Below are positions 1 to 8,585 of a stretch of 64,000 nt of DNA, piece by piece. This DNA comes from Bacteroidota bacterium. Lineage in GTDB: Bacteria; Bacteroidota; Bacteroidia; Flavobacteriales_D; Crocinitomicaceae. The DNA lies in the NCBI GenBank assembly GCA_024280295.1, contig JAJRQK010000019.1, forward strand, positions 1-64,000, written 5' to 3'. A program made the translations under genes and the position numbers. The notes beneath the pieces are model-generated. The model was not told the DNA's origin. It ran no database searches and saw only the letters and a program-made list of their open reading frames with translations. Every line of letters begins with the position of its first letter. Within the stretch, counting starts at the first letter, position 1.

Positions 1-35
1 CGTGCTCCTTTTATTTCAATTTCTTTCTGACTCAC
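1..35 (-). CDS. uvrA: Probable excinuclease ABC subunit UvrA, 5' tip only
   Basis: Reading leftward from a GTG at 35-33, the frame stays open to the window edge and gives MSQKEIEIKGA followed by CG, which can only begin an Arg codon. The IEIKGAR string matches the conserved start of UvrA (I-E-V-x-G-A-R-x-H-N-L-K in the family), the ATPase subunit of nucleotide excision repair. No in-frame ATG lies close upstream. A well-formed minus-strand promoter (TTG at 87-85, TATCTTTG at 66-59) sits about 24 bases before the GTG and supports a real gene start. Only 11 complete codons are visible, so the identification rests on a short motif. Confidence 0.5.
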   Translation of the reverse strand, partial: MSQKEIEIKGA

Positions 36-58
36 TTGGCAATTTTCATTAAGTAAAC

Positions 59-87
59 CAAAGATAAAAAGGTACTAGAAATAACAA
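59..87 (-). promoter_or_regulatory. Promoter for the leftward gene (probable uvrA)
   Basis: On the minus strand TTG (87-85), an 18-base spacer and TATCTTTG (66-59) match the Bacteroidota consensus TTG-N17-23-TAnnTTTG. The predicted start site leaves a leader of roughly 15-20 bases before the GTG at 35. Confidence 0.55.
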
Positions 88-114
88 GTGAATTCAAAAA
101 ATGTTTTTAAAAAA

Positions 115-145
115 TTTGTGAATCCAATAAAAAGCGTTACTTTAG
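115..145 (+). promoter_or_regulatory. Candidate promoter of the sigma factor gene
   Basis: TTTG at 115-118, a 19-base spacer and TACTTTAG at 138-145, one mismatch from TAnnTTTG. It would give a leader of about 80 bases before the ATG at 233 and lies back to back with the leftward promoter at 59-87. Confidence 0.4.
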
Positions 146-232
146 TTGTTCACATCAATTAAAAACGCGGAGCCTATAGCATAAATTTACTTTTAACAGT
201 TTGGAATAAGTTGAACTACTAAAGAGTGAATT

Positions 233-829
233 ATGGCTATGAACAATTTCGAAGACCGCGATCTAGTAAGCGCATATATAAAAGGAAACGAGAAAGCATT
301 TGAAACGCTATTATTGCGTCATAAAGATAAAGTTTACCGCTTTATTAATATGAAAGTGCGAGATGGAGCATTGGCAGAGGATATCTTCCAAGATACGTTT
401 ATTAAGATTGTAAGAACACTCAAAGCAGGATCTTACAATGAAGAAGGGAAATTTCTCCCATGGGCGATGAGAATTGCTCATAACCTAGTAATTGATTACT
501 TCAGAAAGAAAAATAAAGTTCGATTGATTTCGGAATCTTCTTCTATGCGTGATGACTTCAATGTTTTTCATACAATTAAAAATGATGAAGAGAATATAGA
601 GGATGAAATGACTCGGATTGAATTGGAGCAGCAAATGGTTGATCTTCTTGAGTTCTTACCAGAATCACAAAGCGATATTTTGAAGAAAAGAATTTTTAAG
701 GAAATGTCATTTAAAGACATCGCCGAAGAGGAAGGAATCAGTATAAATACTGCATTGGGAAGAATGCGCTATGCATTGATCAATCTTCGAAAGCTAATTG
801 AAAAGCATAAGTTAGTGACGCACTTTTAA
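233..829 (+). CDS. RNA polymerase sigma-70 family (ECF-type) sigma factor
   Basis: A 198-residue two-domain sigma factor that would direct RNA polymerase to a set of promoters. Region 2 is visible around residues 15-95, with the acidic helix EDIFQDTFIKI and the basic DYFRKKNKVR stretch. Region 4 is near residues 140-190, with a helix-turn-helix containing FKDIAEEEGISINTALGRM. Regions 1 and 3 are missing, as in ECF factors. No anti-sigma gene follows: a terminator lies 24 bases after the stop and the next gene is unrelated. Proteins like this are common in Bacteroidota next to uvrA. A second ATG at codon 3 (239) is an equally possible start. The target regulon cannot be read from the sequence. 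Confidence 0.9.
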   Translation: MAMNNFEDRDLVSAYIKGNEKAFETLLLRHKDKVYRFINMKVRDGALAEDIFQDTFIKIVRTLKAGSYNEEGKFLPWAMRIAHNLVIDYFRKKNKVRLISESSSMRDDFNVFHTIKNDEENIEDEMTRIELEQQMVDLLEFLPESQSDILKKRIFKEMSFKDIAEEEGISINTALGRMRYALINLRKLIEKHKLVTHF

Positions 830-852
830 GTTAAGTTACAAGTAATAGTTAG

Positions 853-889
853 AAGTCCTGGTCGTAAGAAATATGATCAGGACTTTTTT
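853..889 (+). terminator. Rho-independent terminator after the sigma factor gene
   Basis: Arms AGTCCTGGTC (854-863) and GATCAGGACT (875-884) pair with one G-U and are followed by a T run (884-889). Confidence 0.8.
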
Positions 890-895
890 AATGAG

Positions 896-903
896 TATTT
901 TTG
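896..903 (+). promoter_or_regulatory. Candidate -7 element for the haem-binding-domain gene
   Basis: A perfect TATTTTTG lies just past the terminator and 15 bases before the ATG at 919. No TTTG is visible at the -33 distance, which falls inside the terminator hairpin. Confidence 0.4.
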
Positions 904-918
904 AATAAATGATCAGAA

Positions 919-1407
919 ATGAAAAAGCGAAGCGGTAAAAAAATAGTTAAGTACTTTTTCTTAGGATTAGTTCTTGTGTTTATCATAATTCAATTTATTA
1001 GAATTGATAAAACAAATCCCAAAGTGGATAAAAACAAAGACTTAATTTCAATCTATAAGCCGAATAAAGAGATTGAGAATATTCTACGAACTTCTTGCTA
1101 TGATTGTCATTCGTTTGAAACAGTCTATCCATGGTATTCAAATGTTGCTCCAGTTTCATGGATGTTAAAAGATCACATAGATGAAGGACGTGAAGAATTA
1201 AACTTCTCTAAGTGGGGTGCTTACAGTGAAAAGAAAGCAAATCACAAATTACGTGAATGTACTGAGGAAGTTGAAGAAAAGCACATGCCACTAGATTCAT
1301 ATTTGATCACCCATGATGATGCTGATTTGAGCTCTGAGCAACGAAAGAAGTTAGTAGAGTGGTTTGAATCATTGATGACAGGGGGCGATGGAGGTCATGA
1401 TGAGTAA
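919..1407 (+). CDS. Membrane-anchored haem-binding domain protein (Haem_bd type)
   Basis: A 162-residue protein with a basic N-terminus and one hydrophobic segment (about residues 11-27), probably a membrane anchor holding the rest in the periplasm. A single c-type haem attachment motif, CYDCH, is at residues 60-64. It is followed by the pattern YPWYSNVAPVSWML and a late acidic and histidine region with KHMPLDSY, where MP could supply the distal Met ligand. This arrangement fits the haem-binding domain family (Pfam Haem_bd) found widely in Bacteroidota. The electron-transfer partner is unknown and neighbours give no clue. It is probably transcribed alone, from the -7 element between the preceding terminator and its start. 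Confidence 0.8.
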   Translation: MKKRSGKKIVKYFFLGLVLVFIIIQFIRIDKTNPKVDKNKDLISIYKPNKEIENILRTSCYDCHSFETVYPWYSNVAPVSWMLKDHIDEGREELNFSKWGAYSEKKANHKLRECTEEVEEKHMPLDSYLITHDDADLSSEQRKKLVEWFESLMTGGDGGHDE

Positions 1408-1497
1408 TAATTAGCTATCATTAGAGAGTAAATAGTGCTTCAATTAGCTGCAAATCAGAGATCAATTTTAGATTAGTAAATTAAGTACTCACTAGAA

Positions 1498-2625
1498 ATG
1501 AAAGAAATTAAATTTTACTCTAAATATAACCTATCAGTGTATCTTGCACTACTGCTCTCAATTTCCATCACTTTTTGTAGTGGGCAAAACAATTCGACTA
1601 CTCCGAAAAATGATACTACAATTATAGGAGTAAAAGTATTAGCGGATAGTATTCGTATTCCTGCTGATAATCTTCCTGAATTTAAAACAGATCCATATAC
1701 GGTAGAATCACAAGGGAACCAAATATTTGCAGTTTTGCGGATTATGCTTCAGGATAAAAGTGGAGATTATTGGTTCGGTGGTCAGTCAGGACTAGGTAGA
1801 TACGACGGGACTTCACTCGTTTACTATGACATTAAAGATAGTTTCGATAAGGGCATAACTGTAAAAACCTTAGTTCAAGATAAAACAGGCAATTTATGGA
1901 TTGGATATACTGGTGGTATAACCAAGTATGACGGCAAATATTTCACCAACTATAGTGAAAAGGATGGGCTAATTTGTAATGATGTTTGGAGTATGGCAAC
2001 AGATAATCATGGAATAGTTTGGATTGGTACTTTAGAAGGTGTTAGTTATTTTGATGGGGAATCGTTTACTGATTTTAGTATTCCTGAGGCTGAACCCGAT
2101 TTAACAAGAGGAATTACAAGTGCTAAAATTGTTCATCACATTATGGAAGACAGTAAAGGTCAAATGTGGTTTGGTACAAATGGAGGTGCCTATGTCTATG
2201 ACGGGGAGTTATTACTCAATATTTCCGAGGAAGATGGCTTGTGTGATAATGCAGTAAATGATATTTTAGAAGATAAGAATGGACAAATATGGTTTGCTAC
2301 AAGTCATAATGGCCTGTGCCTTTTTGATGGTGAAAGGTTTATTAACATTAAAGGAAATGAGCTTGTGAAAGGTAAAGAGGTAGGTAGTATTTTAGAAGAT
2401 AAGAATGGAGACATTTGGTTCAATGTTAAAGGCTATGGTGCTTACAGATATGATGGAATAACACTGACCAATTACCATACTGAACAAGGGCTGTTGAGTC
2501 ATGCAGTTTTCGATATCTATGAAGATCAAAATGAATTTATTTGGTTTGTGGGATTCAAGGGAGCTTTTCGTTACGATGGAGAGTCATTTGTGAATGTTAC
2601 AAGAGACGGTCCATGGACGAAATAA
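1498..2625 (+). CDS. Secreted seven-bladed propeller protein (Reg_prop repeats)
   Basis: A 375-residue exported protein. The N-terminus has a hydrophobic stretch ending SITFC at residue 27, which could be an atypical lipobox (Phe at -1 is unusual) or a plain signal peptide. The rest is seven repeats of 41-48 residues, each with a D-x-x-G-x-x-W-F/I-G-like strand followed about ten residues later by Y/F-D-G. This is the two-component-regulator propeller pattern that normally forms the periplasmic sensor of hybrid histidine kinases. Seven units would close one beta-propeller. No kinase, Y_Y_Y or transmembrane output domain follows, so this is a stand-alone propeller, perhaps a ligand-binding or scaffold protein. 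Ligand unknown. Confidence 0.8.
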   Translation: MKEIKFYSKYNLSVYLALLLSISITFCSGQNNSTTPKNDTTIIGVKVLADSIRIPADNLPEFKTDPYTVESQGNQIFAVLRIMLQDKSGDYWFGGQSGLGRYDGTSLVYYDIKDSFDKGITVKTLVQDKTGNLWIGYTGGITKYDGKYFTNYSEKDGLICNDVWSMATDNHGIVWIGTLEGVSYFDGESFTDFSIPEAEPDLTRGITSAKIVHHIMEDSKGQMWFGTNGGAYVYDGELLLNISEEDGLCDNAVNDILEDKNGQIWFATSHNGLCLFDGERFINIKGNELVKGKEVGSILEDKNGDIWFNVKGYGAYRYDGITLTNYHTEQGLLSHAVFDIYEDQNEFIWFVGFKGAFRYDGESFVNVTRDGPWTK

Positions 2626-2652
2626 ATCGCTAGTTGGATTTATCTTTCTATC

Positions 2653-3567
2653 CTAGTACTTCATGTGTCGTTCTTTCTTCTCTTCATAAATATCGTGGAG
2701 AGAAACTAAAATTCCTGTTTCTTCAACATTTCCAAATTCAGCATTAACAGCTGTTCCAAATGTCCGCATAGATGGTGATAAATTCATGTATATATTTACC
2801 AATGGAGGAATAAATTCTCCTCGCTCTTTTGCATATTTATTCAAGACTTTAAATCCTTCGCGGAAATCGAGTCCATCAATAAGTGCATCACATGCATCTG
2901 CATCGTAATCTTGAATAAGAGGTTGGTGTGGTTTCATCAATTCATCTGTATCAGGGAAGTAATGATGCATGAAGTGCAACAAAAAATCACGTGCTTCAAC
3001 ATTGTATGTAGGATACATCGTTACCTTACCAAAGAAATATTTAATCTCTGGATGTGTTCGAACCACAGCCGCAAGTCCATCCCAGATGTTATCCAATGCG
3101 AAAAGCCCTTTTCTTGGGTTCACTGCAGGTTGAAAATTGGGTTGTACCCAACTTCGCCCTAATTCAATCGTGTTAGGCAAAAACTCGGTAACAAATCGAT
3201 CAGTAAACTTGAAGTAATGACTAGTCGATAATTCAATCGTATTAGAATCATTCAAAACGTCTTTGCACAAAATAAAGCGATAACCACCGATTATTTCTTG
3301 GTCTTTAGGTGACCAAACAATCAATTGATCATAGCAGTTTTCAGATGTGTCATATTCATCTAAATCGAGCTCCATTCCTGTTCCGCCTCCAGATGCTCTG
3401 AAAGTTATCTCTCGTAATCGCCCAATTTCTCGCAGTACATTTGGTGAATTATGAATGTTTACGCAATAAATTTCGTTACCCCCCTTTCGTGTAGTTCGCA
3501 AAAAACGCTCTCCCGATAGTTCTTGTTTTATTATCTCGCGATCAACTGGATCAATAATCGGTTCCAT
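2653..3567 (-). CDS. glsB: GNAT-fold N-acyltransferase, GlsB/OlsB-like (aminolipid synthesis)
   Basis: A 304-residue member of the hemolysin-like/OlsB acyltransferase family (COG3176 type). Visible landmarks are LREITFRASGGGTG (about 52-65), the strand IIGGYRFIL (about 92-100), ELGRSWVQP near residue 135 and a late HHYFPD. Family members transfer a 3-hydroxyacyl chain from acyl-ACP to an amino-acid amine: ornithine in OlsB, glycine in Bacteroides GlsB. It starts 5 bases after the PlsC-like gene and the two are clearly co-transcribed, matching the glsB/glsA pairing in Bacteroides. Glycine rather than ornithine as substrate is inferred from phylum and pairing, not from residues. Confidence 0.7.
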   Translation of the reverse strand: MEPIIDPVDREIIKQELSGERFLRTTRKGGNEIYCVNIHNSPNVLREIGRLREITFRASGGGTGMELDLDEYDTSENCYDQLIVWSPKDQEIIGGYRFILCKDVLNDSNTIELSTSHYFKFTDRFVTEFLPNTIELGRSWVQPNFQPAVNPRKGLFALDNIWDGLAAVVRTHPEIKYFFGKVTMYPTYNVEARDFLLHFMHHYFPDTDELMKPHQPLIQDYDADACDALIDGLDFREGFKVLNKYAKERGEFIPPLVNIYMNLSPSMRTFGTAVNAEFGNVEETGILVSLHDIYEEKKERHMKY

Positions 3568-3572
3568 TATCT

Positions 3573-4397
3573 TTACTTATTCTTATTAGTTAACGCATAA
3601 ACGCGCTGTCTTATTTTCTCTGTTGTGGCTCGATCTTTATTTGTTCCATGTATTAAATCGTGCTCAATTGGTTCACCGACAATAAATTTTATTGTCGCAT
3701 TTTTTTGCTTGTACAATTCATTTGCAAGGTACAACATTTCTATGTTTGCTTTAATTCCGAAAAATTTACGAATGTTCGACAATCGATAGAAAAATCGAGA
3801 CAATTTACCTTCAATGTAGATGGGGATAATCGTTCGGTCACTATTTTTTGAGTTGGTAACAAAGGCTTTCTTCCATTCTAAATCTTGTACTTTCCCTTTA
3901 ATTTTCCGGCTAACTAATCCTGCGGGAAAAATACAAACTGTACTATCAGACTTAAATAGCCCTGTAACTTTTGCGTGTGCTTCACCTCTAATTTTACTTT
4001 TCTTGTCAATACCAACGAAGATATCGCTCAAATTTTTTAAGTTCATAAGGATGTCATTCACGATGAATTTAAGATCGTTTCGATGCCCATCTAGCGCAGC
4101 AACAAGTACCATCGCATCCATTCCTCCAAGTGGATGATTCATTACTAGACATATCCGCCCTTCGTTAGGTATTCGCTCAATATTTTTAACTTCAACATTG
4201 ATATTTAAGTATTTAACTACTTCATGACAAAATTCGATGTTTTTAATGTCCTTACTCTCAGCTAAAAAATCATTGATATCTTTTTCGTGAATGATTCGTT
4301 TCAAATAACGTAACAGGAAGCCTGGCATCCATTTTAGAAGCTTCGGATTCTTTTCCGAAATTATTTTTTCAACATCAATAAATTTGTCTTGTGCCAT
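3573..4397 (-). CDS. glsA: PlsC-like O-acyltransferase, GlsA-like (aminolipid synthesis)
   Basis: A 274-residue lysophospholipid-acyltransferase-family protein. The catalytic block is NHPLGGMD (His88, Asp94), with five residues between His and Asp where classical PlsC has four. A second block, FPAGLVSRKIKG (from about residue 157), takes the place of the usual FPEGTRS. With the downstream GNAT enzyme it would make a di-acylated amino lipid by O-acylating the 3-hydroxy group of the N-acyl amino acid. This reaction is known for Bacteroides GlsA/GlsB; assignment here is by family and gene pairing. The gene leads a two-gene minus-strand unit divergent from the aminotransferase operon, sharing a 150-base intergenic region that holds an inverted repeat. 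Confidence 0.7.
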   Translation of the reverse strand: MAQDKFIDVEKIISEKNPKLLKWMPGFLLRYLKRIIHEKDINDFLAESKDIKNIEFCHEVVKYLNINVEVKNIERIPNEGRICLVMNHPLGGMDAMVLVAALDGHRNDLKFIVNDILMNLKNLSDIFVGIDKKSKIRGEAHAKVTGLFKSDSTVCIFPAGLVSRKIKGKVQDLEWKKAFVTNSKNSDRTIIPIYIEGKLSRFFYRLSNIRKFFGIKANIEMLYLANELYKQKNATIKFIVGEPIEHDLIHGTNKDRATTEKIRQRVYALTNKNK

Positions 4398-4455
4398 TAT
4401 GTGTGTAAATTTAGATTTAATTTCAGATTGAACTCGTTTAAATCACTGGAAATTA

Positions 4456-4473
4456 TTCACGCAACACCGTGAA
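4456..4473. promoter_or_regulatory. Inverted repeat, candidate operator in the divergent region
   Basis: TTCACG (4456-4461), six bases, CGTGAA (4468-4473): a perfect 6+6+6 dyad between the glsA-like gene and the aminotransferase, just upstream of the latter's -33 element. The geometry resembles a dimeric regulator site; no regulator gene is adjacent. Confidence 0.4.
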
Positions 4474-4486
4474 AAGAAAGCCATTT

Positions 4487-4521
4487 TTTGAGACTCAACT
4501 TGTACCTTTATCGTAAATTTG
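4487..4521 (+). promoter_or_regulatory. Promoter of the aminotransferase-led operon
   Basis: TTTG (4487-4490) and a perfect TAAATTTG (4514-4521) separated by 23 bases, the upper end of the usual spacing; 26 bases lie between the -7 element and the ATG at 4548. Confidence 0.55.
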
Positions 4522-4547
4522 CACCTTCACTTTACTCGAATTAGAAA

Positions 4548-5741
4548 ATGATAGAATTATCCGATCGAATAAAAGCAATGGAAGAGTCCGCAACCATTGC
4601 GATGTCAAGAAAAAGCCGTGAATTAATTGCGGAAGGAAAAGATGTGATTGCACTCAGTTTAGGAGAACCCGATTTTGATACTCCTCAGTTCATTAAAGAT
4701 GCTGCGCTTCAAGCAATGAATGATAATTTCACAAAGTACACACCTGTTCCTGGCTATCAAGATCTTCGCGAAGCAATTTCTCATAAATTTAAACGAGATA
4801 ATAAGCTAGATTACGCTACTGATCAAATTGTTGTGTCTACTGGTGCGAAACAATCCATAGCGAATGTTGTTCTTAGCTTGGTAGGAAAAGGAGATGAGGT
4901 TATTATTCCCGCTCCATATTGGGTTTCATATATTGAAATTGTAAAAGTTTCTGAAGGAACTCCAGTGATGGTGAATGCTGGAATTGAAAACGATTTTAAA
5001 ATTACAGGAGCGCAACTCGAAGCATCGATTACAGATAAAACGAAGTTGGTGATTTTCTCTACACCCTGCAATCCAACTGGATCAGTATATAGTAAGGAGG
5101 AATTACGCGATTTAGCAAATGTTTTGGTGAAATATCCGCACATTGTAATCATTGCTGATGAAATTTACGAGCACATTAATTTTACTTCACAGCACACGAG
5201 TCTTGCTCAATTTGATGATATTAAAAACCAAGTAGTTACCATTAATGGTGTTTCTAAAGCTTGGGCAATGACCGGTTGGAGATTAGGGTATATCGGTGCG
5301 AGTAAAGAAATAGCTGCAGCTTGTACAAAAATGCAGGGACAGTTTACTTCAGCACCTAGCTCAATTTCTCAAAAGGCAGCAATTGCTGCTATGAATGCTG
5401 ATCCTGCACTGTTAAAAGATATGATAGCTGCATTTAAAAGTCGCCGTGAATTAGTTTTGGAGGCATTGAATAAAATTGAAGGAGTTAAGACGAATATTCC
5501 TGAGGGTGCGTTTTACGTTTTTCCAGATGTTTCTTATTTTTATGGGAAATCGTACAATGGAACGGTCGTTAATAATGCGAGTGATTTAGCAATGTATATT
5601 TTGAATGAAGGATTGGTAGCGATTGTTACTGGTGATGCTTTTGGAGATCCTGCATGTATTCGGATTTCTTATGCAGCGTCTGAAGATACATTAACTGAAG
5701 CAATGAAACGTATTCGAACAGCGTTAGAAAAATTGAACTAA
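4548..5741 (+). CDS. Pyridoxal-phosphate-dependent class I/II aminotransferase (AspAT-like)
   Basis: A 397-residue cytoplasmic enzyme of the subgroup-I aspartate aminotransferase family. Seen directly: the CNPTG motif (174-178, Asn contacting the PLP O3'), ADEIYEHI (Asp204 for the pyridine nitrogen, Tyr207), the Schiff-base lysine in NGVSKAWAMTGWR (Lys237), and IRISYAAS near the C-terminus with the expected substrate-carboxylate arginine. Length is normal for the family. It most likely transfers amino groups between aspartate (or another amino acid) and 2-oxoglutarate; the exact substrate cannot be fixed. It is first in a six-gene run (4548-11623) with gaps of at most about 20 bases, so it shares transcription with unrelated envelope genes. 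Confidence 0.9.
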   Translation: MIELSDRIKAMEESATIAMSRKSRELIAEGKDVIALSLGEPDFDTPQFIKDAALQAMNDNFTKYTPVPGYQDLREAISHKFKRDNKLDYATDQIVVSTGAKQSIANVVLSLVGKGDEVIIPAPYWVSYIEIVKVSEGTPVMVNAGIENDFKITGAQLEASITDKTKLVIFSTPCNPTGSVYSKEELRDLANVLVKYPHIVIIADEIYEHINFTSQHTSLAQFDDIKNQVVTINGVSKAWAMTGWRLGYIGASKEIAAACTKMQGQFTSAPSSISQKAAIAAMNADPALLKDMIAAFKSRRELVLEALNKIEGVKTNIPEGAFYVFPDVSYFYGKSYNGTVVNNASDLAMYILNEGLVAIVTGDAFGDPACIRISYAASEDTLTEAMKRIRTALEKLN

Positions 5742-5759
5742 TACAACAGATATCATCGC

Positions 5760-6749
5760 ATGAATGTAGAAACGCTTTTTGATAAATTCAATGATAAACG
5801 AATTCTTGTCGTGGGTGATGTTATGATTGATGCCTATCTCAGGGGGGATGTAATACGCGTGAGTCCTGAAGCACCTGTTCCAATCGTTAACTTGAAGAAA
5901 TCTGAAGAGCGATTAGGAGGAGCAGCTAATGTTGCATTGAATTTATTATCGCTAGGTGCCAAACCTATTATTTGTGCTGTTATTGGTGATGATAAAGGTG
6001 GAAGAACATTTTTTGATCTTCTTGAGAAACGTGGACTTGAATCCAAAGGAATGGTTAAAAGTGCCAATCGATACACAACCATAAAGACCCGCGTAATTGG
6101 AAATAATCAACATTTATTGCGAATTGACGAAGAGGAAGAGACTTCTTTAAATAGTTCACTTGAGGATGAACTAATAGGGCGTGTTTCTGATCTCATTTCC
6201 AGTGGTGTTGATGCGGTAATTCTTGAAGACTACAACAAAGGACTGCTTACAGAAAGAGTTATTTCTGAAGTCATTGGATTGGCCAGCGAAGCAAATGTCC
6301 CTGTAACGGTTGATCCTAAAAAAGATAATTTCTTTGCCTTCAAAAATGTGGCACTTTTCAAGCCCAACCTCAAAGAGTTGAAAGAAGGCCTGGGTGTTGA
6401 TTTTGATTTAAATGAGACCAAAACTGGATTTGAATCAGCGGTTCAACAATTGGAGGATCGGTTGATGAATGAAATTACACTTGTTACATTGTCTGAGCAT
6501 GGTGTATTTGTGAAGAAAGATGACACTGTGGATTATATCCCCGCGCATATTCGACGAATTTCAGATGTTAGTGGAGCAGGAGATACCGTGATTGCTGTAG
6601 CAACATTGTGCTTGGTTGCTGGACTAAAACCTAAAGAAGTTGCAGATATATCTAACTTGGCTGGTGGACTTGTCTGCGAGGTGAGTGGAGTAGTTCCAAT
6701 TGATAAGGAACAGCTGAAAAGCGAAATACTAAAATTAATGACGGCATGA
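5760..6749 (+). CDS. rfaE1: PfkB-family kinase, D-glycero-beta-D-manno-heptose-7-phosphate kinase-like
   Basis: A 329-residue ribokinase-fold enzyme. It starts RILVVGDVMIDAYLRG (14-29), followed by RVSPEAPVPI (33-42) and the GGAANVA substrate loop (53-59), all typical of the kinase half of RfaE/HldE. The anion-hole motif GAGD with the catalytic Asp is at 272-275. It would phosphorylate heptose 7-phosphate at C1 on the route to ADP-heptose for lipopolysaccharide core. The nucleotidyltransferase domain of bifunctional HldE is absent, so this is a kinase-only (HldA/RfaE1) form and the partner must be elsewhere. Other PfkB sugar kinases remain possible. Its last codons overlap trkH by 4 bases (ATGA). 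Confidence 0.75.
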   Translation: MNVETLFDKFNDKRILVVGDVMIDAYLRGDVIRVSPEAPVPIVNLKKSEERLGGAANVALNLLSLGAKPIICAVIGDDKGGRTFFDLLEKRGLESKGMVKSANRYTTIKTRVIGNNQHLLRIDEEEETSLNSSLEDELIGRVSDLISSGVDAVILEDYNKGLLTERVISEVIGLASEANVPVTVDPKKDNFFAFKNVALFKPNLKELKEGLGVDFDLNETKTGFESAVQQLEDRLMNEITLVTLSEHGVFVKKDDTVDYIPAHIRRISDVSGAGDTVIAVATLCLVAGLKPKEVADISNLAGGLVCEVSGVVPIDKEQLKSEILKLMTA

Positions 6750-8575
6750 CCATTCGGGAAATCCGGGAAAAAGTCAATTTGTTTTTATACGATTCCAAAC
6801 GGAAAGTCCTTGGGGTCTTTTCGGCCTTGAATGTATTGGTTTCTCTAATTGGACTTGGAGTTCTCATCTACTATTACGGTTTCAAGCTAACACCAGAAAC
6901 AGAGGAGCTTTGCTTCACAATCCTTGAAACAAGTTTTGGATTCTACATTATACGGTTCTTTACTAAAATATTATACGATTATAATCCAAGGGATTTTATA
7001 AGAGAGAATTGGTTTGAAGCAATAGTGATCTTTCTCTTGCTATTAGAAGGAATAGCTTATAATTTTTTCGATACATTGCTTATTGCCTCTATTTTTACTT
7101 CGATTGGATTTACTGATTTCGCTACTTTTTCGACAATATTTGTCCAGCTTTTTGTATTCATTATTATTATCAATAACTTATTCAAGGAGCGCAATTTTAA
7201 ACCTTGGTTAAAGATTCATCCAGGTTGGCTTTTTACAATTTCAATTGCTCTGATGACGCTTTTAGGAGGGCTGCTTCTCATGCTACCCGAAATGTCACAA
7301 GTAGAGGGGGGAATGAATTTTATGGATTCACTTTTTCTTTCAATGTCTTCGGTAAGTGTAACTGGATTATCAACAATGGACATCTCAGAAGCCTTGACGT
7401 TTAAAGGTCAGATGATAGTTTTATTCCTCATTAAACTTGGCGGATTGAATACCATCGCATTTGGAGCTCTTATGCTTGTGGTTGCGAAATTTGGGGTTGG
7501 TATTAAATACCATGAGGTAATTGAAGATTTTGTAAATCGAGATTCAATACTCAAAGCAAGATCAATGCTGACTAAAATTGTTCTGTGGGCAACAACCATT
7601 GAAGTGATTGGAATAATCTTACTTTTTATTGGATTTGGAAACCAAGGCGTTTTCGAAGATACAGGCAATCGATTATTTCAATCTGTCTTTCATGGAGTTT
7701 CAGGTTTCAATAATGCTGGATTATCTACCTTGCATGGAGGTGTGATGCATCCAGATGTGATTAACAACACCTTTGTTCATACGATTATTATGATTTTATT
7801 CTTCCTAGGTGGACTTGGTATGATCTACATGTTTGATCTTTTTGAAGTGAAAAAATTACGTGAACGAATGCGTAAACCTTGGAAAACAATCGAGTTTGGA
7901 ACGAAGATTTCATTGTATTTCACACTCGGACTTCTTGCCTTTGGAGCGCTCATCTTTCTTATTTTCGAATGGAATAATACATTGAGTGATATTGGTGGAG
8001 TGGATGCTGTTTTGCAAGCATTATTCGAGTCTATGACAACAAGAAATGCAGGATTCAATGTCGTTGATACAGCTAGTCTAACAATGCCTGTAATGATTGT
8101 GTTTCTGTTCTTAATGTTCATCGGTGCATCTTCTGGATCTGCGGGTGGGGGCATTAGAACATCTACTTTTGCAATTATGTGGGCTTCGGTTGTTTCTACA
8201 ATTAGAGGTAAAAAACAAACGGAAATATTCAAGCGAACTATTGCAAATGACGTTGTTTTGAAGGCTTATGCAATATTTGTCTTCTTCATTATTGGAAATG
8301 TTGTTGGAATCTTTTCGCTGGCTATTTCGGAAGCAGATCTACTGGCATCAGGGCAATTCGACTTTATGGATCTTGTTTTTGAACATGTTTCTGCCGCAAG
8401 TACTGTAGGATTATCGACTGGACTTACCCCTGAATTGAGTGAAACAGGTAAATTTATACTCATTATTGCAATGTTTATCGGACGTGTTGGAACATTAACA
8501 TTGGCTTATCTGGTTGGGAAATCAGTGATTAGCAAGAATTACAAGTACCCATCTGGTCATACAATGGTCGGGTAA
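6746..8575 (+). CDS. trkH: TrkH-family potassium uptake channel subunit
   Basis: A 609-residue integral membrane protein. After an N-terminal extension with several extra hydrophobic segments (about residues 20-140), the Trk/Ktr core follows. It has four repeated pore loops carrying selectivity-filter-like glycines: [26 protein letters not shown] and ASTVGLSTG. It would form the inner-membrane K+ (or K+/Na+) translocating pore, which usually needs the cytosolic TrkA RCK subunit; no trkA is seen in this window. The start overlaps the preceding kinase gene by 4 bases, indicating translational coupling. The extended N-terminus makes it longer than E. coli TrkH, as in other Bacteroidota homologues. 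Confidence 0.92.
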   Translation: MTIREIREKVNLFLYDSKRKVLGVFSALNVLVSLIGLGVLIYYYGFKLTPETEELCFTILETSFGFYIIRFFTKILYDYNPRDFIRENWFEAIVIFLLLLEGIAYNFFDTLLIASIFTSIGFTDFATFSTIFVQLFVFIIIINNLFKERNFKPWLKIHPGWLFTISIALMTLLGGLLLMLPEMSQVEGGMNFMDSLFLSMSSVSVTGLSTMDISEALTFKGQMIVLFLIKLGGLNTIAFGALMLVVAKFGVGIKYHEVIEDFVNRDSILKARSMLTKIVLWATTIEVIGIILLFIGFGNQGVFEDTGNRLFQSVFHGVSGFNNAGLSTLHGGVMHPDVINNTFVHTIIMILFFLGGLGMIYMFDLFEVKKLRERMRKPWKTIEFGTKISLYFTLGLLAFGALIFLIFEWNNTLSDIGGVDAVLQALFESMTTRNAGFNVVDTASLTMPVMIVFLFLMFIGASSGSAGGGIRTSTFAIMWASVVSTIRGKKQTEIFKRTIANDVVLKAYAIFVFFIIGNVVGIFSLAISEADLLASGQFDFMDLVFEHVSAASTVGLSTGLTPELSETGKFILIIAMFIGRVGTLTLAYLVGKSVISKNYKYPSGHTMVG

Positions 8576-8585
8576 ATTGATTGAA

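Noticed and set aside
3820..4137. 105-codon frame antisense to the PlsC-like gene
   Set aside because: Low-complexity hydrophobic translation opposite a well-supported enzyme gene.
7825..8232. 135-codon frame antisense to trkH
   Set aside because: A shadow of a long membrane-protein gene; no promoter or motif, and trkH is clearly the real gene.
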